Of a stretch of DNA of 64,000 bases, positions 11,290 through 21,584 are shown piece by piece. The stretch comes from Nilaparvata lugens (lineage: Eukaryota > Arthropoda > Insecta > Hemiptera > Delphacidae): assembly GCF_014356525.2 (NCBI RefSeq), contig NC_052518.1:32696017-32760016 (forward strand). The letters run 5' to 3'. The notes beneath the pieces were generated by a model. That model was not told the DNA's origin, searched no databases, and saw nothing but the letters and a program-made list of their open reading frames with translations. Every line of letters starts with the position of its first letter. Position 1 is the first letter of the stretch. The translations under genes were made by a program, and so were the position numbers.

Positions 11290-11667
11290 CTAAGCCTGTC
11301 TCATCTGAAAATCTGAAAAAAAATTCCAGATAAGTTCATTTAATTGTTCTTTTGTTAAATGTTTATTTTTTTCTGTTATAACCTTCTTAATTTTATCGAT
11401 AGACTCTTTAAGATGTGCACAATCACATCTGTATGAGCCTGGGATATTGCCATTCTCCCAGAATTTATCATATGATGTACCGTATAAATCACAAACTGAA
11501 ATATGATTATAGTTATCACTATGCCAAACTCCTAATTTTTCATAATCTCTCACAAATGTTAAATATTGTAGATTTGTCCATCCTTTTTCTGCTAACTGGT
11601 CCAATAATTGCTGATGCGTCTCCAATAGTTCAGTTAGTTCACAACGATAACTTTGTATTCTCGCCAT
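11290..11667 (-). CDS. Uncharacterised 125-aa protein
   Basis: It starts at an ATG at 11667 (MARIQSYRC), which gives a compact frame to a stop at 11290. The N-terminus is predicted helical (ELLETHQQLLDQLAEKG). The middle has YLTFVRDYEKLG, then NHISVCDLYG and YRCDCAHL, and the C-terminus is Lys/Glu-rich helical. Cys and His pairs suggest metal binding, but no standard finger spacing is seen. Its relationship to the next exon (10836-11255) indicates tandem duplication. A TTTCTTTAG precedes the ATG, so an upstream non-coding or coding exon is possible. Confidence 0.55.
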   Translation of the reverse strand: MARIQSYRCELTELLETHQQLLDQLAEKGWTNLQYLTFVRDYEKLGVWHSDNYNHISVCDLYGTSYDKFWENGNIPGSYRCDCAHLKESIDKIKKVITEKNKHLTKEQLNELIWNFFSDFQMRQA

Positions 11668-11852
11668 TTTTTCTAAAGAAACAGAATCATATTTACGTAA
11701 TTCATTAAAATGCCTATTTATAATATACTGAGCTTATATATTCATCAAATGATTTCCGTTCGAGAGCTCATATCTGAAAACATATTAAACTATAAGTTGG
11801 AATGATCAGCGTATATAATCAATTGTAAAATATTTACTTAGTTAGTAATTGA

Positions 11853-12776
11853 CTCTTATCTATCCAAGATGGTTCACTAAAGTGTGATTTTCTAACTACA
11901 AATCATCATTTTTGTTACCAAGGAGAATATAAAGAAGACTATAATGTGATAGCAGATAACAATAAAACTGTTGGGATTGATTGTTTGAGTTGGGTTAATA
12001 GTAATGCGAGGGTGAAAATTTATAATAAGTTTGTATGTGAAATAACAAGCTCTGGTGTAAATAAGCACATAGGTAACCATATTGTAGACTTTATTGAGTG
12101 TGCAGATTCAAGATTAGGGAAAACTTTCACCTCTCCTACAGGTAAAATGCATGGTATTACATGTTTGGAAGCTACAATCTGTAACTATAGTTTAACAAAT
12201 AGAGCCAATAGCAAAACCTTTGACCCTATTCAAGATAGCTTGTCACTCTTGAATGATAGTAGAAATTATTTCCAAAATGCTCCAATTTTTTCTGTGTCTT
12301 TGGCTAAAATGTGGAGAAAACTGACAGATAATTTGAAAAATAGTTGTTGTTTGATCTATAATGATCTTCTACAGTATGTTTACTGGGGTAATAGCAATAC
12401 CAGCAAATTGAGTGGAGTACAAGTAAAGCTTCCCACTGACCCACAACATAGAAATAAAATAATATCCTATGTAATCTCTGCATTTAGCTTTAATCTACTA
12501 CCTATTAATTATGTGGAAATTTTCGAGGATCCATCAAACAAAAATAATATCAGTTTCTCACAAAAGTGTTATATTAAGAGTGGAGAGACTTATTTCTCCA
12601 AGTCAACCACAGTTTTCTCTACCATATCCAAAGTTGTTGACCTAGATGAGTTGGCTCTTGTAGCAACAGGTAACTTGATACCACAAGTCTCAAGAAAATG
12701 GGCAAACATAACTTGTAAGCTTCCTCCATACCCTTGTCTCCTATCTCAGTGCTATCAGCCAAGAAGCGTAAGCTAG
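11853..12776 (+). CDS. Replication-initiator-like protein, 3' exon, copy 1 (frameshifted tail)
   Basis: A long frame is open from 11853 with no ATG. Conserved-looking sequence ([18 protein letters not shown]) lies upstream of the first usable codon, so this is the downstream part of a larger protein. It contains [14 protein letters not shown], later [19 protein letters not shown], and a Ser/Thr-rich [11 protein letters not shown] stretch. The RxKxYxK then xLEAT arrangement is reminiscent of rolling-circle-type initiators, but I cannot find the catalytic HUH and tyrosine motifs, so function is a guess. The frame ends at 12774. A neighbouring frame at about 12722-12871 encodes a basic KKRK nuclear-localisation-like, coiled tail, which suggests a one-base frameshift. 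The second copy has the same shift. Confidence 0.55.
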   Translation, partial: LLSIQDGSLKCDFLTTNHHFCYQGEYKEDYNVIADNNKTVGIDCLSWVNSNARVKIYNKFVCEITSSGVNKHIGNHIVDFIECADSRLGKTFTSPTGKMHGITCLEATICNYSLTNRANSKTFDPIQDSLSLLNDSRNYFQNAPIFSVSLAKMWRKLTDNLKNSCCLIYNDLLQYVYWGNSNTSKLSGVQVKLPTDPQHRNKIISYVISAFSFNLLPINYVEIFEDPSNKNNISFSQKCYIKSGETYFSKSTTVFSTISKVVDLDELALVATGNLIPQVSRKWANITCKLPPYPCLLSQCYQPRSVS

Positions 12777-12871
12777 AACTGGATGAAATTGATCTAAAAC
12801 GGAGGAAAATTGAGTTTTTTGAAGCCACACAGTCATTTAGGGAACAGCATAAGCAGCTAGAAGAATTTTAA

Positions 12872-13474
12872 AATAGAAAATTTGAGAGAGGAACTTGGAG
12901 CATTCACATTGGCGAAATTTTGAGCATTAATGCATACAAAGCTATCGAAACTCACAAGAAAGAGGGTTATTTTGTAATCCCTTACACTGACAAAAAAGAA
13001 ATTATTTGTCTACCAAGGGAAGAGAAAATTTGTGTAATTACAGTCAATGGTATGTCAAGCTATAATGGACATACATTTCCTAGAATAGAATCAGTTAAGT
13101 TTCTCCCAGATGTTTGGAAAAACTTGGAAGACACTCCCTTCACACAAAAAGAAGTGGAGCAGTATAATAACATCACAATGCTGGAAATTAAAGGGAAAGT
13201 AAAAGTAGGACAGTGTAAAAGATTGGAAGAGTTACCACAAGGTATAGAGTTAGTCATTATTGCAATAAAAGAAGTGTACAATAGAAACAATACTCGGTAT
13301 ATCCTACAGTTTGAAAATGTGGAAGCATTTTCAAACTATTGGTTAGAGGAAGAATTTGAAAAGCCGAACATAGATTTGAATTATAAAATTAGAATCAAGC
13401 TAGATGTTTTATTCCCAGTAGGAATAAGGAAAGAGTTACTTTCTGTATTTGATTTGGTCATAGATATGCTTTGA
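12872..13474 (+). CDS. Putative OB-fold-like protein, copy 1
   Basis: The frame is open from 12872, just after a TAA at 12869-12871 that is in the same frame as the basic tail of the preceding gene, and runs to a stop at 13472. There is no good ATG at the front; the first ATG in frame is near 13049. This and the in-frame TAA make it possible that the preceding gene and this one were once a single protein. A region with KRLEELPQGIELVIIAIKEV and FSNYWLEEEF has the pattern of a small beta-barrel (OB-like) domain. The same pattern recurs in the two-exon gene downstream. Single-stranded-DNA binding is inferred, not shown. Followed by AATAAA near 13494. Confidence 0.55.
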   Translation, partial: NRKFERGTWSIHIGEILSINAYKAIETHKKEGYFVIPYTDKKEIICLPREEKICVITVNGMSSYNGHTFPRIESVKFLPDVWKNLEDTPFTQKEVEQYNNITMLEIKGKVKVGQCKRLEELPQGIELVIIAIKEVYNRNNTRYILQFENVEAFSNYWLEEEFEKPNIDLNYKIRIKLDVLFPVGIRKELLSVFDLVIDML

Positions 13475-13559
13475 TGTATGTATAATAATTTAAAAATAAA
13501 GAAAATTATTGTGACAATCCTCATGACATTGAGCTCTCACCCCTTCTCCTGATTCCTCT

Positions 13560-13710
13560 CTCATTTTTTCTTTCCTGCTAAACGAGTGGAGGAGGAGGAC
13601 AAAGGAGGAGAACGGAGGACAATTTTTGTCCTCAGAGGAGAGGAGGAGGAGGAGAACAGAGTACAAAGGAGGACAAAGGAGGACAAAGGAGGAGGAGAAA
13701 AATTTAAGTA
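13560..13710 (+). repeat. GGA/GGACAAA purine-rich simple repeat, copy 1
   Basis: Runs of GGAGGAGGA and GGACAAAGGA follow the poly(A) signal of the preceding gene. The same tract is at 17984-18095. Confidence 0.85.
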
Positions 13711-14170
13711 AAAATGAACTTACATGTGTTGATTTGACGAAATGAAATAATCGGATATGCTCCTCGAGTCGGTTCAGGTAGCTCCTCGGCTATGATTTTC
13801 TCGATGTAGGTAAGGTTCCTTCACGAGAGCACAACTGCTTATGAGACCGAGTTGTGAGGTGAGAAAATGCTGTGGAAAAACAATATTTAATAACTGTAAC
13901 ACTAAATATATTATAAATCAATTTAGTGTTATTTCACAAAAATATGAGAATATAACAAAAATTTTCACTTACAATCAAATGTTATCGTCGTGCTAAAGCT
14001 CTGGGGAGTATCGGCAGTGTTCGCCAATTGTGATAAATGCCTCCTTTGTGTTTCTATCTCACTCGTACAAGCCTGCAACAGACAGAGAAACGACTTGCTA
14101 TATAATCGCTTTTCTCAGTGGAAAATCATCATTCACGTTAGAGAGCTATTAGTACGCGCTTCTCGACACC

Positions 14171-14832
14171 ATGGACAAGTCACACCGTGCATCCTCATCC
14201 TCATTCTTATTGCCAGACAGCCCGCCTCCGGAGAGGGAACTCAACTTCTGGGAGCAACAGCAGAAGCGCCGCAGCACGCTACAACATCAGCTGTCGCCTC
14301 TGCTGCTGCCGCCACCTCCTCCTCTCAGCCTCACCTCAGATCCCTTGAAGAAACAAGGGATCTTCGTCCAAGATGAGGATTCCAGCATCATCGTGGGAGA
14401 CAGCAGCCCTCTCCCGCAAGCTACTTGGGCACCACGCCGAGCGGCCCTCACATCGGTACCCGCCCCCAAGCAGTCTGTCAAGAGGAGGCTGTTTTTCGAC
14501 GACGACGATGAGGAGCCCGGCATCCTCACTCAATCGAAGGTTAGCATACAAAAATATTATTATTGTAATGTACACAAAATCTTTATAAAATGTGAATCTA
14601 TAATCGATAAAATCTTTTGTGTGCATTACAAGTCATTACTGATTCTTATACTGTGAGCGAAGACTGAGCTATCAATTGTGCTATCAAAACAATCCGAACA
14701 CAGATAATTCTCACGATGGTTGTATTGTTTAAACATGTTTACTATATATGTCGCATGAAACAATTCAATTATCTACCAATTTGAATTGAGTTCAAGTAAT
14801 CGGAGAATTTCCGAGTTATTACTTATATATAT

Positions 14833-14885
<53 letters not shown>

Positions 14886-15784
14886 TACTTACTATATCAA
14901 ATTACTGATTCAAATAATGCATAAACTGTTTATAATATTTCGTGTGAAACAAAATTGTTAAAAATTTGCATGAGTAATGAAACATAAATTCGAATAATAT
15001 TGTTATTATAAATCCAATCATATTATTCTGCAATAACTTTGATGACAAATTACTTATTACTTATATGAAAATCCAATCATATGTTGTTTGAGTGTGAAAC
15101 AAAATTTGCATGATTAATGAAAGGTGAAATATTTATGTTTTCTGCAATCATTTATGTTGATTGTAATGAAGTGAAAAATTTTTTCCGATAATTGAGAGTT
15201 ATGTCAGAGAATTTCCAAGTTATTACTCACATTTTTTGAGTAGTGAATCTGTTGAGCGCAAGATCACTCTCTCATGTCAGAGAATTTGCGAGTTATTAGT
15301 CACAGTTTTGAGTAGTGAATCTGTTGAGCGCAAGATCTCTCTCTTGTATGATTTTATAACCTGAAACAAATAAGAGTCTAATGAATATTTTTCAACAGAA
15401 ACGTGCGGTGGAAGAGGATGAGGAGGACAGCTCCATAGACGCTGTTACAGCAGGAGGAGGATGAAATTCTCCCCGAGGAGCACTTCCTCACTGTCATCAA
15501 TAGGTATACCCCGAAACCCTGGACTCCTCTAAGAGAGTTGATGGAGGGTACGCCTTACCCTATTGAGGACGTGAGGGAGGTCTGCAATCAACATGGACGT
15601 CGCGTGGCTCAAGATCCGGCTGTCAGGTCAGAGAACAACAGATGTTTACATACCTGAACGTTTCACGCAGATCTTGACCTCCAAGACATCCAAAATTTTA
15701 AAAGTAATGCAAATCATTGTTACTGTTTGTGAAACATATTAATCATACATGACTGACATAAACATTGTTAAAATGCATAAAATT
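14171..15784 (+). pseudogene. Two-exon acidic/OB-like gene, copy 1 (frameshifted)
   Basis: Exon 1 is 14171-14539, from an ATG in good context (CACCATGG) to a GTTAGC donor. The intron is 14540-15398, and exon 2 begins after CAACAG at 15399. Compared with the intact copy at 18563-20193, this one has compensating indels in exon 1 (14279-14335). It also lacks two bases at about 15436 and further bases near 15608, which shift the frame in exon 2. A TATATAA at 14099 and TCAGTG at 14115 are candidate promoter elements. Small indels next to a contig end could be sequencing errors rather than true decay. Confidence 0.65.
14824..14882. repeat. (TA)n microsatellite in intron, copy 1
   Basis: The tract lies in the intron of the two-exon gene. 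Its length differs from the matching tract in copy 2 (19220-19279). Confidence 0.95.
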
Positions 15785-16264
15785 TAAATCATGATAATTA
15801 TATTACCAGTTAACATTTTATGAATTTATTATTACTTATAAGTTATTTGTTAATAATCTTGTAACAATTTTCAGATTTACTTTTAGGGTTTCAGTTAACA
15901 TTTTATGAATTACGATATTATTACTTTTAAAATGAAAATCATTTATTAATGCAAATAATGCAATTTGATAATGCAAATCATTGTTACTGTTTGTGAAACA
16001 TATTAATCAGTGCATGACTGACATAAACATTGTTAAAATGCAAAAATTTAAATCATGATAATTATATTACCAGTTAACATTTTATGAATTTTATTATTAC
16101 TTATTTTGTTAATAATCTTGTAACAAATTTTCAGATTTACTTTTAGGGTTTCAGTTAACATTTTATGAATTTACGATATTATTACTTTTAAAATGAAAAT
16201 CATTTATTAATGCAAATAATGCAATTTGATAATGCAAATCATTGTTACTGTTTGTGAAACATAT
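15704..16264 (+). repeat. 265-bp tandem repeat, copy 1
   Basis: Units begin with AATGCAAATCATTGTTACTG near 15704, 15973 and 16235. The first unit includes the last codons of the two-exon gene. The array is cut by the N gap. Confidence 0.9.
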
Positions 16265-16364
16265 NNNNNNNNNNNNNNNNNNNNNNNNNNNNNNNNNNNN
16301 NNNNNNNNNNNNNNNNNNNNNNNNNNNNNNNNNNNNNNNNNNNNNNNNNNNNNNNNNNNNNNNN
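16265..16364. other. Assembly gap of exactly 100 N
   Basis: One hundred N is the usual placeholder for a scaffold gap of unknown size. The left contig ends inside the 265-bp repeat, and the right contig starts inside the replication-like gene. Confidence 0.99.
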
Positions 16365-17170
16365 TTGGGATTGATTGTTTGAGTTGGGTTAATAGTAATG
16401 CGAGGGTGAAAATTTATAATAAGTTTGTATGTGAAATAACAAGCTCTGGTGTAAATAAGCACATAGGTAACCATATTGTAGACTTTATTGAGTGTGCAGA
16501 TTCAAGATTAGGGAAAACTTTCACCTCTCCTACAGGTAAAATGCATGGTATTACATGTTTGGAAGCTACAATCTGTAACTATAGTTTAACAAATAGAGCC
16601 AATAGCAAAACCTTTGACCCTATTCAAGATAGCTTGTCACTCTTGAATGATAGTAGAAATTATTTCCAAAATGCTCCAATTTTTTCTGTGTCTTTGGCTA
16701 AAATGTGGAGAAAACTGACAGATAATTTGAAAAATAGTTGTTGTTTGATCTATAATGATCTTCTACAGTATGTTTACTGGGGTAATAGCAATACCAGCAA
16801 ATTGAGTGGAGTACAAGTAAAGCTTCCCACTGACCCACAACATAGAAATAAAATAATATCCTATGTAATCTCTGCATTTAGCTTTAATCTACTACCTATT
16901 AATTATGTGGAAATTTTCGAGGATCCATCAAACAAAAATAATATCAGTTTCTCACAAAAGTGTTATATTAAGAGTGGAGAGACTTATTTCTCCAAGTCAA
17001 CCACAGTTTTCTCTACCATATCCAAAGTTGTTGACCTAGATGAGTTGGCTCTTGTAGCAACAGGTAACTTGATACCACAAGTCTTAAGAAAATGGGCAAA
17101 CATAACTTGTAAGCTTCCTCCATACCCTTGTCTCCTATCTCAGTGCTATCAGCCAAGAAGCGTAAGCTAG
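16365..17170 (+). CDS. Replication-initiator-like protein, copy 2 (5' end in gap)
   Basis: The frame continues from the gap ([19 protein letters not shown]) to the same stop as copy 1. I see one coding change: serine in copy 1 becomes leucine in the PQVLRKW block. It has the same frameshift before the basic KKRK tail (about 17116-17265), so that change arose before the duplication or is a feature of the gene. Function is as unsure as for copy 1. Confidence 0.55.
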
Positions 17171-17265
17171 AACTGGATGAAATTGATCTAAAACGGAGGA
17201 AAATTGAGTTTTTTGAAGCCACACAGTCATTTAGGGAACAGCATAAGCAGCTAGAAGAATTTTAA

Positions 17266-17868
17266 AATAGAAAATTTGAGAGAGGAACTTGGAGCATTCA
17301 CATTGGCGAAATTTTGAGCATTAATGCATACAAAGCTATCGAAACTCACAAGAAAGAGGGTTATTTTGTAATCCCTTACACTGACAAAAAAGAAATTATT
17401 TGTCTACCAAGGGAAGAGAAAATTTGTGTAATTACAGTCAATGGTATGTCAAGCTATAATGGACATACATTTCCTAGAATAGAATCAGTTAAGTTTCTCC
17501 CAGATGTTTGGAAAAACTTGGAAGACACTCCCTTCACACAAAAAGAAGTGGAGCAGTATAATAACATCACAATGCTGGAAATTAAAGGGAAAGTAAAAGT
17601 AGGACAGTGTAAAAGATTGGAAGAGTTACCACAAGGTATAGAGTTAGTCATTATTGCAATAAAAGAAGTGTACAATAGAAACAATACTCGGTATATCCTA
17701 CAGTTTGAAAATGTGGAAGCATTTTCAAACTATTGGTTAGAGGAAGAATTTGAAAAGCCGAACATAGATTTGAATTATAAAATTAGAATCAAGCTAGATG
17801 TTTTATTCCCAGTAGGAATAAGGAAAGAGTTACTTTCTGTATTTGATTTGGTCATAGATATGCTTTGA
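17266..17868 (+). CDS. Putative OB-fold-like protein, copy 2
   Basis: Identical at protein level to 12872-13474 in the part I compared. The frame is open after the in-frame TAA at 17263-17265. It carries the LEELPQG, KEVYNRNNTRYILQF and SNYWLEEEF blocks at about residues 102-146, counted from the TTG at 17314. AATAAA lies shortly downstream. No family name can be given from the sequence alone. Confidence 0.55.
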   Translation, partial: NRKFERGTWSIHIGEILSINAYKAIETHKKEGYFVIPYTDKKEIICLPREEKICVITVNGMSSYNGHTFPRIESVKFLPDVWKNLEDTPFTQKEVEQYNNITMLEIKGKVKVGQCKRLEELPQGIELVIIAIKEVYNRNNTRYILQFENVEAFSNYWLEEEFEKPNIDLNYKIRIKLDVLFPVGIRKELLSVFDLVIDML

Positions 17869-17983
17869 TGTATGTATAATAATTTAAAAATAAAGAAAAT
17901 TATTGTGACAATCCTCATGACATTGAGCTCTCACCCCTTCTCCTGATTCCTCTCTCATTTTTTCTTTCCTGCTAAACGAGTGG

Positions 17984-18095
17984 AGGAGGAGGACAAAGGA
18001 GGAGAACGGAGGACAATTTTTGTCCTCAGAGGAGGAGGAGGAGGAGAACAGAGTACAAAGGAGGACAAAGGAGGACAAAGGAGGAGGAGAAAAAT
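17984..18095 (+). repeat. GGA/GGACAAA purine-rich simple repeat, copy 2
   Basis: Counterpart of 13560-13710, with small length differences. Confidence 0.85.
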
Positions 18096-18562
18096 TTAAG
18101 TAAAAATGAACTTACATGTGTTGATTTGACGAAATGAAATAATCGGATATGCTCCTCGACTCGGTTCAGGTAGCTCCTCGGCTATGATTTTCTCGATGCA
18201 GGTAAGGTTCCTTCACGAGAGCACAACTGCTTATGAGACCGAGTAGTGAGGTGAGAAAATGCTGTGGAAAAACAATATTTAATAACTGTAACACTAAATA
18301 TATTATAAATCAATTTAGTGTTATTTCACAAAAATATGAGAATATAACAAAAATTTTCACTTACAATCAAATGTTATCGTCGTGCTAAAGCTCTGGGGAG
18401 TATCGGCAGTGTTCGCCAATTGTGATAAATGCCTCCTTTGTGTTTCTATCTCACTCGTACAAGCCTGCAACAGACAGAGAAACGACTTGCTATATAATCG
18501 CTTTTCTCAGTGGAAAATCATCATTCACGTTAGAGAGCTATTAGTACGCGCTTCTCGACACC

Positions 18563-19215
18563 ATGGACAAGTCACACCGTGCATCCTCATCCTCATTCTT
18601 ATTGCCAGACAGCCCGCCTCCGGAGAGGGAACTCAACTTCTGGGAGCAACAGCAGAAGCGCCGCAGCACGGCTACAACATCAGCTGTTGCCTCTGCTGCT
18701 GCCGCCACCTCCTCCTCAGCCTCAACCTCAGATCCCTTGAAGAAACAAGGGATCTTCGTCCAAGATGAGGATTCCAGCATCATCGTGGGAGACAGCAGCC
18801 CTCTCCCGCAAGCTACTTGGGCACCACGCCGAGCGGCCCTCACATCGGTACCCGCCCCCAAGCAGTCTGTCAAGAGGAGGCTGTTTTTCGACGACGACGA
18901 TGAGGAGCCCGGCATCCTCACTCAATCGAAGGTTAGCATACAAAAATATTATTATTGTAATGTACACAAAATCTTTATAAAATGTGAATCTATAATCGAT
19001 AAAATCTTTTGTGTGCATTACAAGTCATTACTGATTCTTATACTGTGAGCGAAGACTGAGCTATCAAATTGTGCTATCAAAACAATCCGAACACAGATAA
19101 ATTCTCACGATGGTTGTATTGTTTAAACATGTTTACTATATATGTCGCATGAAACAATTCAATTATCTACCAATTTGAATTGAGTTCAAGTAATCGGAGA
19201 ATTTCCGAGTTATTA

Positions 19216-19270
<55 letters not shown>

Positions 19271-20193
19271 TATATATATTACTTACTATATCAAATTACT
19301 GATTCAAATAATGCATAAACTGTTTATAATATTTCGTGTGAAACAAAAATTGTTAAAAATTTGCATGAGTAATGAAACATGAAATTCGAATAATATTGTT
19401 ATTATAAATCCAATCATATTATTCTGCAATAACTTTGATGACAAATTACTTATTACTTATATGAAAATCCAATCATATGTTGTTTGAGTGTGAAACAGAA
19501 ATTTGCATGATTAATGAAAGGTGAAATATTTATGTTTTCTGCAATCATTTATGTTGATTGTAATGAAGTGAAAAATTTTTTTCCGATAATTGAGAGTTAT
19601 GTCAGAGAATTTCCAAGTTATTACTCACATTTTTTGAGTAGTGAATCTGTTGAGCGCAAGATCACTCTCTCATGTCAGAGAATTTGCGAGTTATTAGTCA
19701 CAGTTTTGAGTAGTGAATCTGTTGAGCGCAAGATCTCTCTCTTGTATGATTTTATAACCTGAAACAAATAAGAGTCTAATGAAATATTTTTCAACAGAAA
19801 CGTGCGGTGGAAGAGGATGAGGAGGACAGCTCCATAATGACGCTGTTACAGCAGGAGGAGGATGAAATTCTCCCCGAGGAGCACTTCCTCACTGTCATCA
19901 ATAGGTATACCCCGAAACCCTGGACTCCTCTAAGAGAGTTGATGGAGGGTACGCCTTACCCTATTGAGGACGTGAGGGAGGTCTGCAATCAACATGGACG
20001 TCGCGTGGTGCTCAAGATCCGGCTGTCAGGTCAGAGAACAACAGATGTTTACATACCTGAACGTTTCACGCAGATCTTGACCTCCAAAGACATCCAAAAT
20101 TTTAAAAGTAAATGCAAATCATTGTTACTGTTTGTGAAACATATTAATCAGTACATGACTGACATAAACATTGTTAAAATGCATAAAATTTAA
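18563..20193 (+). CDS. Two-exon 254-aa acidic/OB-like protein (intact copy)
   Basis: Exon 1 is 18563-18931 (123 codons, ATG in CACCATGG context, ending AAG at a GTTAGC donor). Exon 2 is 19798-20193, after a pyrimidine-poor ATTTTTCAACAG acceptor. The junction is phase 0. Residues 1-123 are low-complexity, with Ser/Ala/Pro-rich tracts, a basic KRRLFF motif and an FDDDDEEP acidic run. Residues 124-150 are acidic. Residues 162-225 form a compact domain with PWTPLRELMEGTPYPI, GRRVVLKIRL and VYIPERFTQILTSKDI. This matches the pattern of the OB-like domain in the upstream 184-aa protein (LxELxxG, then xxxRxxLxI, then a P-R-F or YWLEE end). It may be a single-strand DNA-binding partner in a replication module; this is inference. 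Candidate TATATAA is near 18491. Confidence 0.65.
19220..19279. repeat. (TA)n microsatellite in intron, copy 2
   Basis: Intronic TA tract of the intact two-exon gene. Confidence 0.95.
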
Positions 20194-20816
20194 ATCATGA
20201 TAATTATATTACCAGTTAACATTTTATGAATTTTATTATTACTTATAAGTTATTTTGTTAATAATCTTGTAACAAATTTTCAGATTTACTTTTAGGGTTT
20301 CAGTTAACATTTTATGAATTTACGATATTATTACTTTTAAAATGAAAATCATTTATTAATGCAAATAATGCAATTTGATAATGCAAATCATTGTTACTGT
20401 TTGTGAAACATATTAATCAGTGCATGACTGACATAAACATTGTTAAAATGCATAAAATTTAAATCATGATAATTATATTACCAGTTAACATTTTATGAAT
20501 TTTATTATTACTTATTTTGTTAATAATCTTGTAACAAATTTTCAGATTTACTTTTAGGGTTTCAGTTAACATTTTATGAATTTACGATATTATTACTTTT
20601 AAAATGAAAATCATTTATTAATGCAAATAATGCAATTTGATAATGCAAATCATTGTTACTGTTTGTGAACATATTAATCAGTGCATGACTGACATAAACA
20701 TTGTTAAAATGCATAAAATTTAAATCATGATAATTATATTACCAGTTAACATTTTATGAATTTTATTATTACTTATTTTGTTAATAATCTTGTAACAAAT
20801 TTTCGGACTTGACATT
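20104..20816 (+). repeat. 265-bp tandem repeat, copy 2
   Basis: Three units start near 20108, 20378 and 20641, each with AATGCAAATCATTGTTACTG and CAGTTAACATTTTATGAATT. The first overlaps the coding end of the two-exon gene (from about residue 228). Later units hold the amplified terminal codons and 3' region. Confidence 0.9.
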
Positions 20817-21584
20817 ACATCGCCTTTCGGCAATATAACCTATATCTTGTAAATCACAATTTTCAAGTATTTAGTTTTGGCACAAGCCATTACATATTAT
20901 ATTTTCATTATAATCTATAATTTTCAAGTATTGTGTTTCCTCCACTTCACTCAGCTGAGGTTGTATGAATCTATAATTTACAAGTTTTGTGTTAAGGTGA
21001 CAATTGCATCGCCTATCAGCATATACATAACCTACTTTGTTAACCGCATAATTTACTTGTTATATATCAATAAAAAATAGTTTGTTATTCTATAAAAAGT
21101 TTTCACTCACCTATCACACTAGTATACGTGTAGAGAACTCTCCACACTCTCCAAGTTGCATTGAGTGATAAGAAAAATTAAAATGTGTTTTATAGAATGA
21201 AGTGTGTACGCACGCGCAAGCATGCGCATGAGCTGACAACATCGGGCGATCGCTCACTGTGTCAAGGTCGGCTCAACGCTCTGCCTTCCTTGTTGCGAAG
21301 TGAGGGCGTTGGCCTGCCACATCTGGTGTGATGCATTTCATTCATTCGCGACCTTGCAAGGTCTTGTATGAATGAATGCATCGTACACATGGCTGGATTG
21401 GTATTCCATTCATTCTTTTATTGTGTTTGACTTTTTCACATCAACTATTTGAAATGCATTTTGAAAATTCATTTCAAATAGATGATCTGAATAGGCGAAT
21501 TCAAAGTATTATTCCAATTAATAGAAAATTCCATTTTTTCTTTTAGATTAAGTTAGTGTAATGATTAATTAATTAACTTTAGTT
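20817..21584. other. No gene; imperfect hairpins
   Basis: AT-rich sequence has short imperfect repeats of CTATAATTTTCAAGT type (20850-21010). Two inverted repeats stand out. One is GATGCATTTCATTCATTCGC paired with its complement around a GACCTTGCAAGGTC centre (21331-21382). The other is TATTTGAAATGCATTTTGAA paired around 21446-21481. Confidence 0.6.

Larger units (their letters stand above)
11971..16264 (+). repeat. Replication-like module, copy 1
   Basis: 4.3 kb is repeated almost base for base at 16365-20816 (offset about 4394). Copy 1 has several single-base indels relative to copy 2, including ones that break the two-exon gene. It stops at the 100-N gap in the middle of the 265-bp tandem repeat. 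Confidence 0.9.
16365..20816 (+). repeat. Replication-like module, copy 2
   Basis: This is a near-identical copy of 11971-16264 that starts abruptly at the N gap. It includes the intact form of the two-exon gene and three units of the 265-bp repeat. Confidence 0.9.

Noticed and set aside
11853..12776. Firm assignment as a rolling-circle Rep
   Set aside because: RxKxYxK and LEAT are suggestive only; HUH and catalytic Tyr motifs were not found and the N-terminus is missing.
13990..14376. 128-codon ORF overlapping the two-exon gene (also at 18382)
   Set aside because: It is out of frame with the better supported ATG gene, and its end diverges between copies because of an indel; probable shadow frame and 5' UTR.
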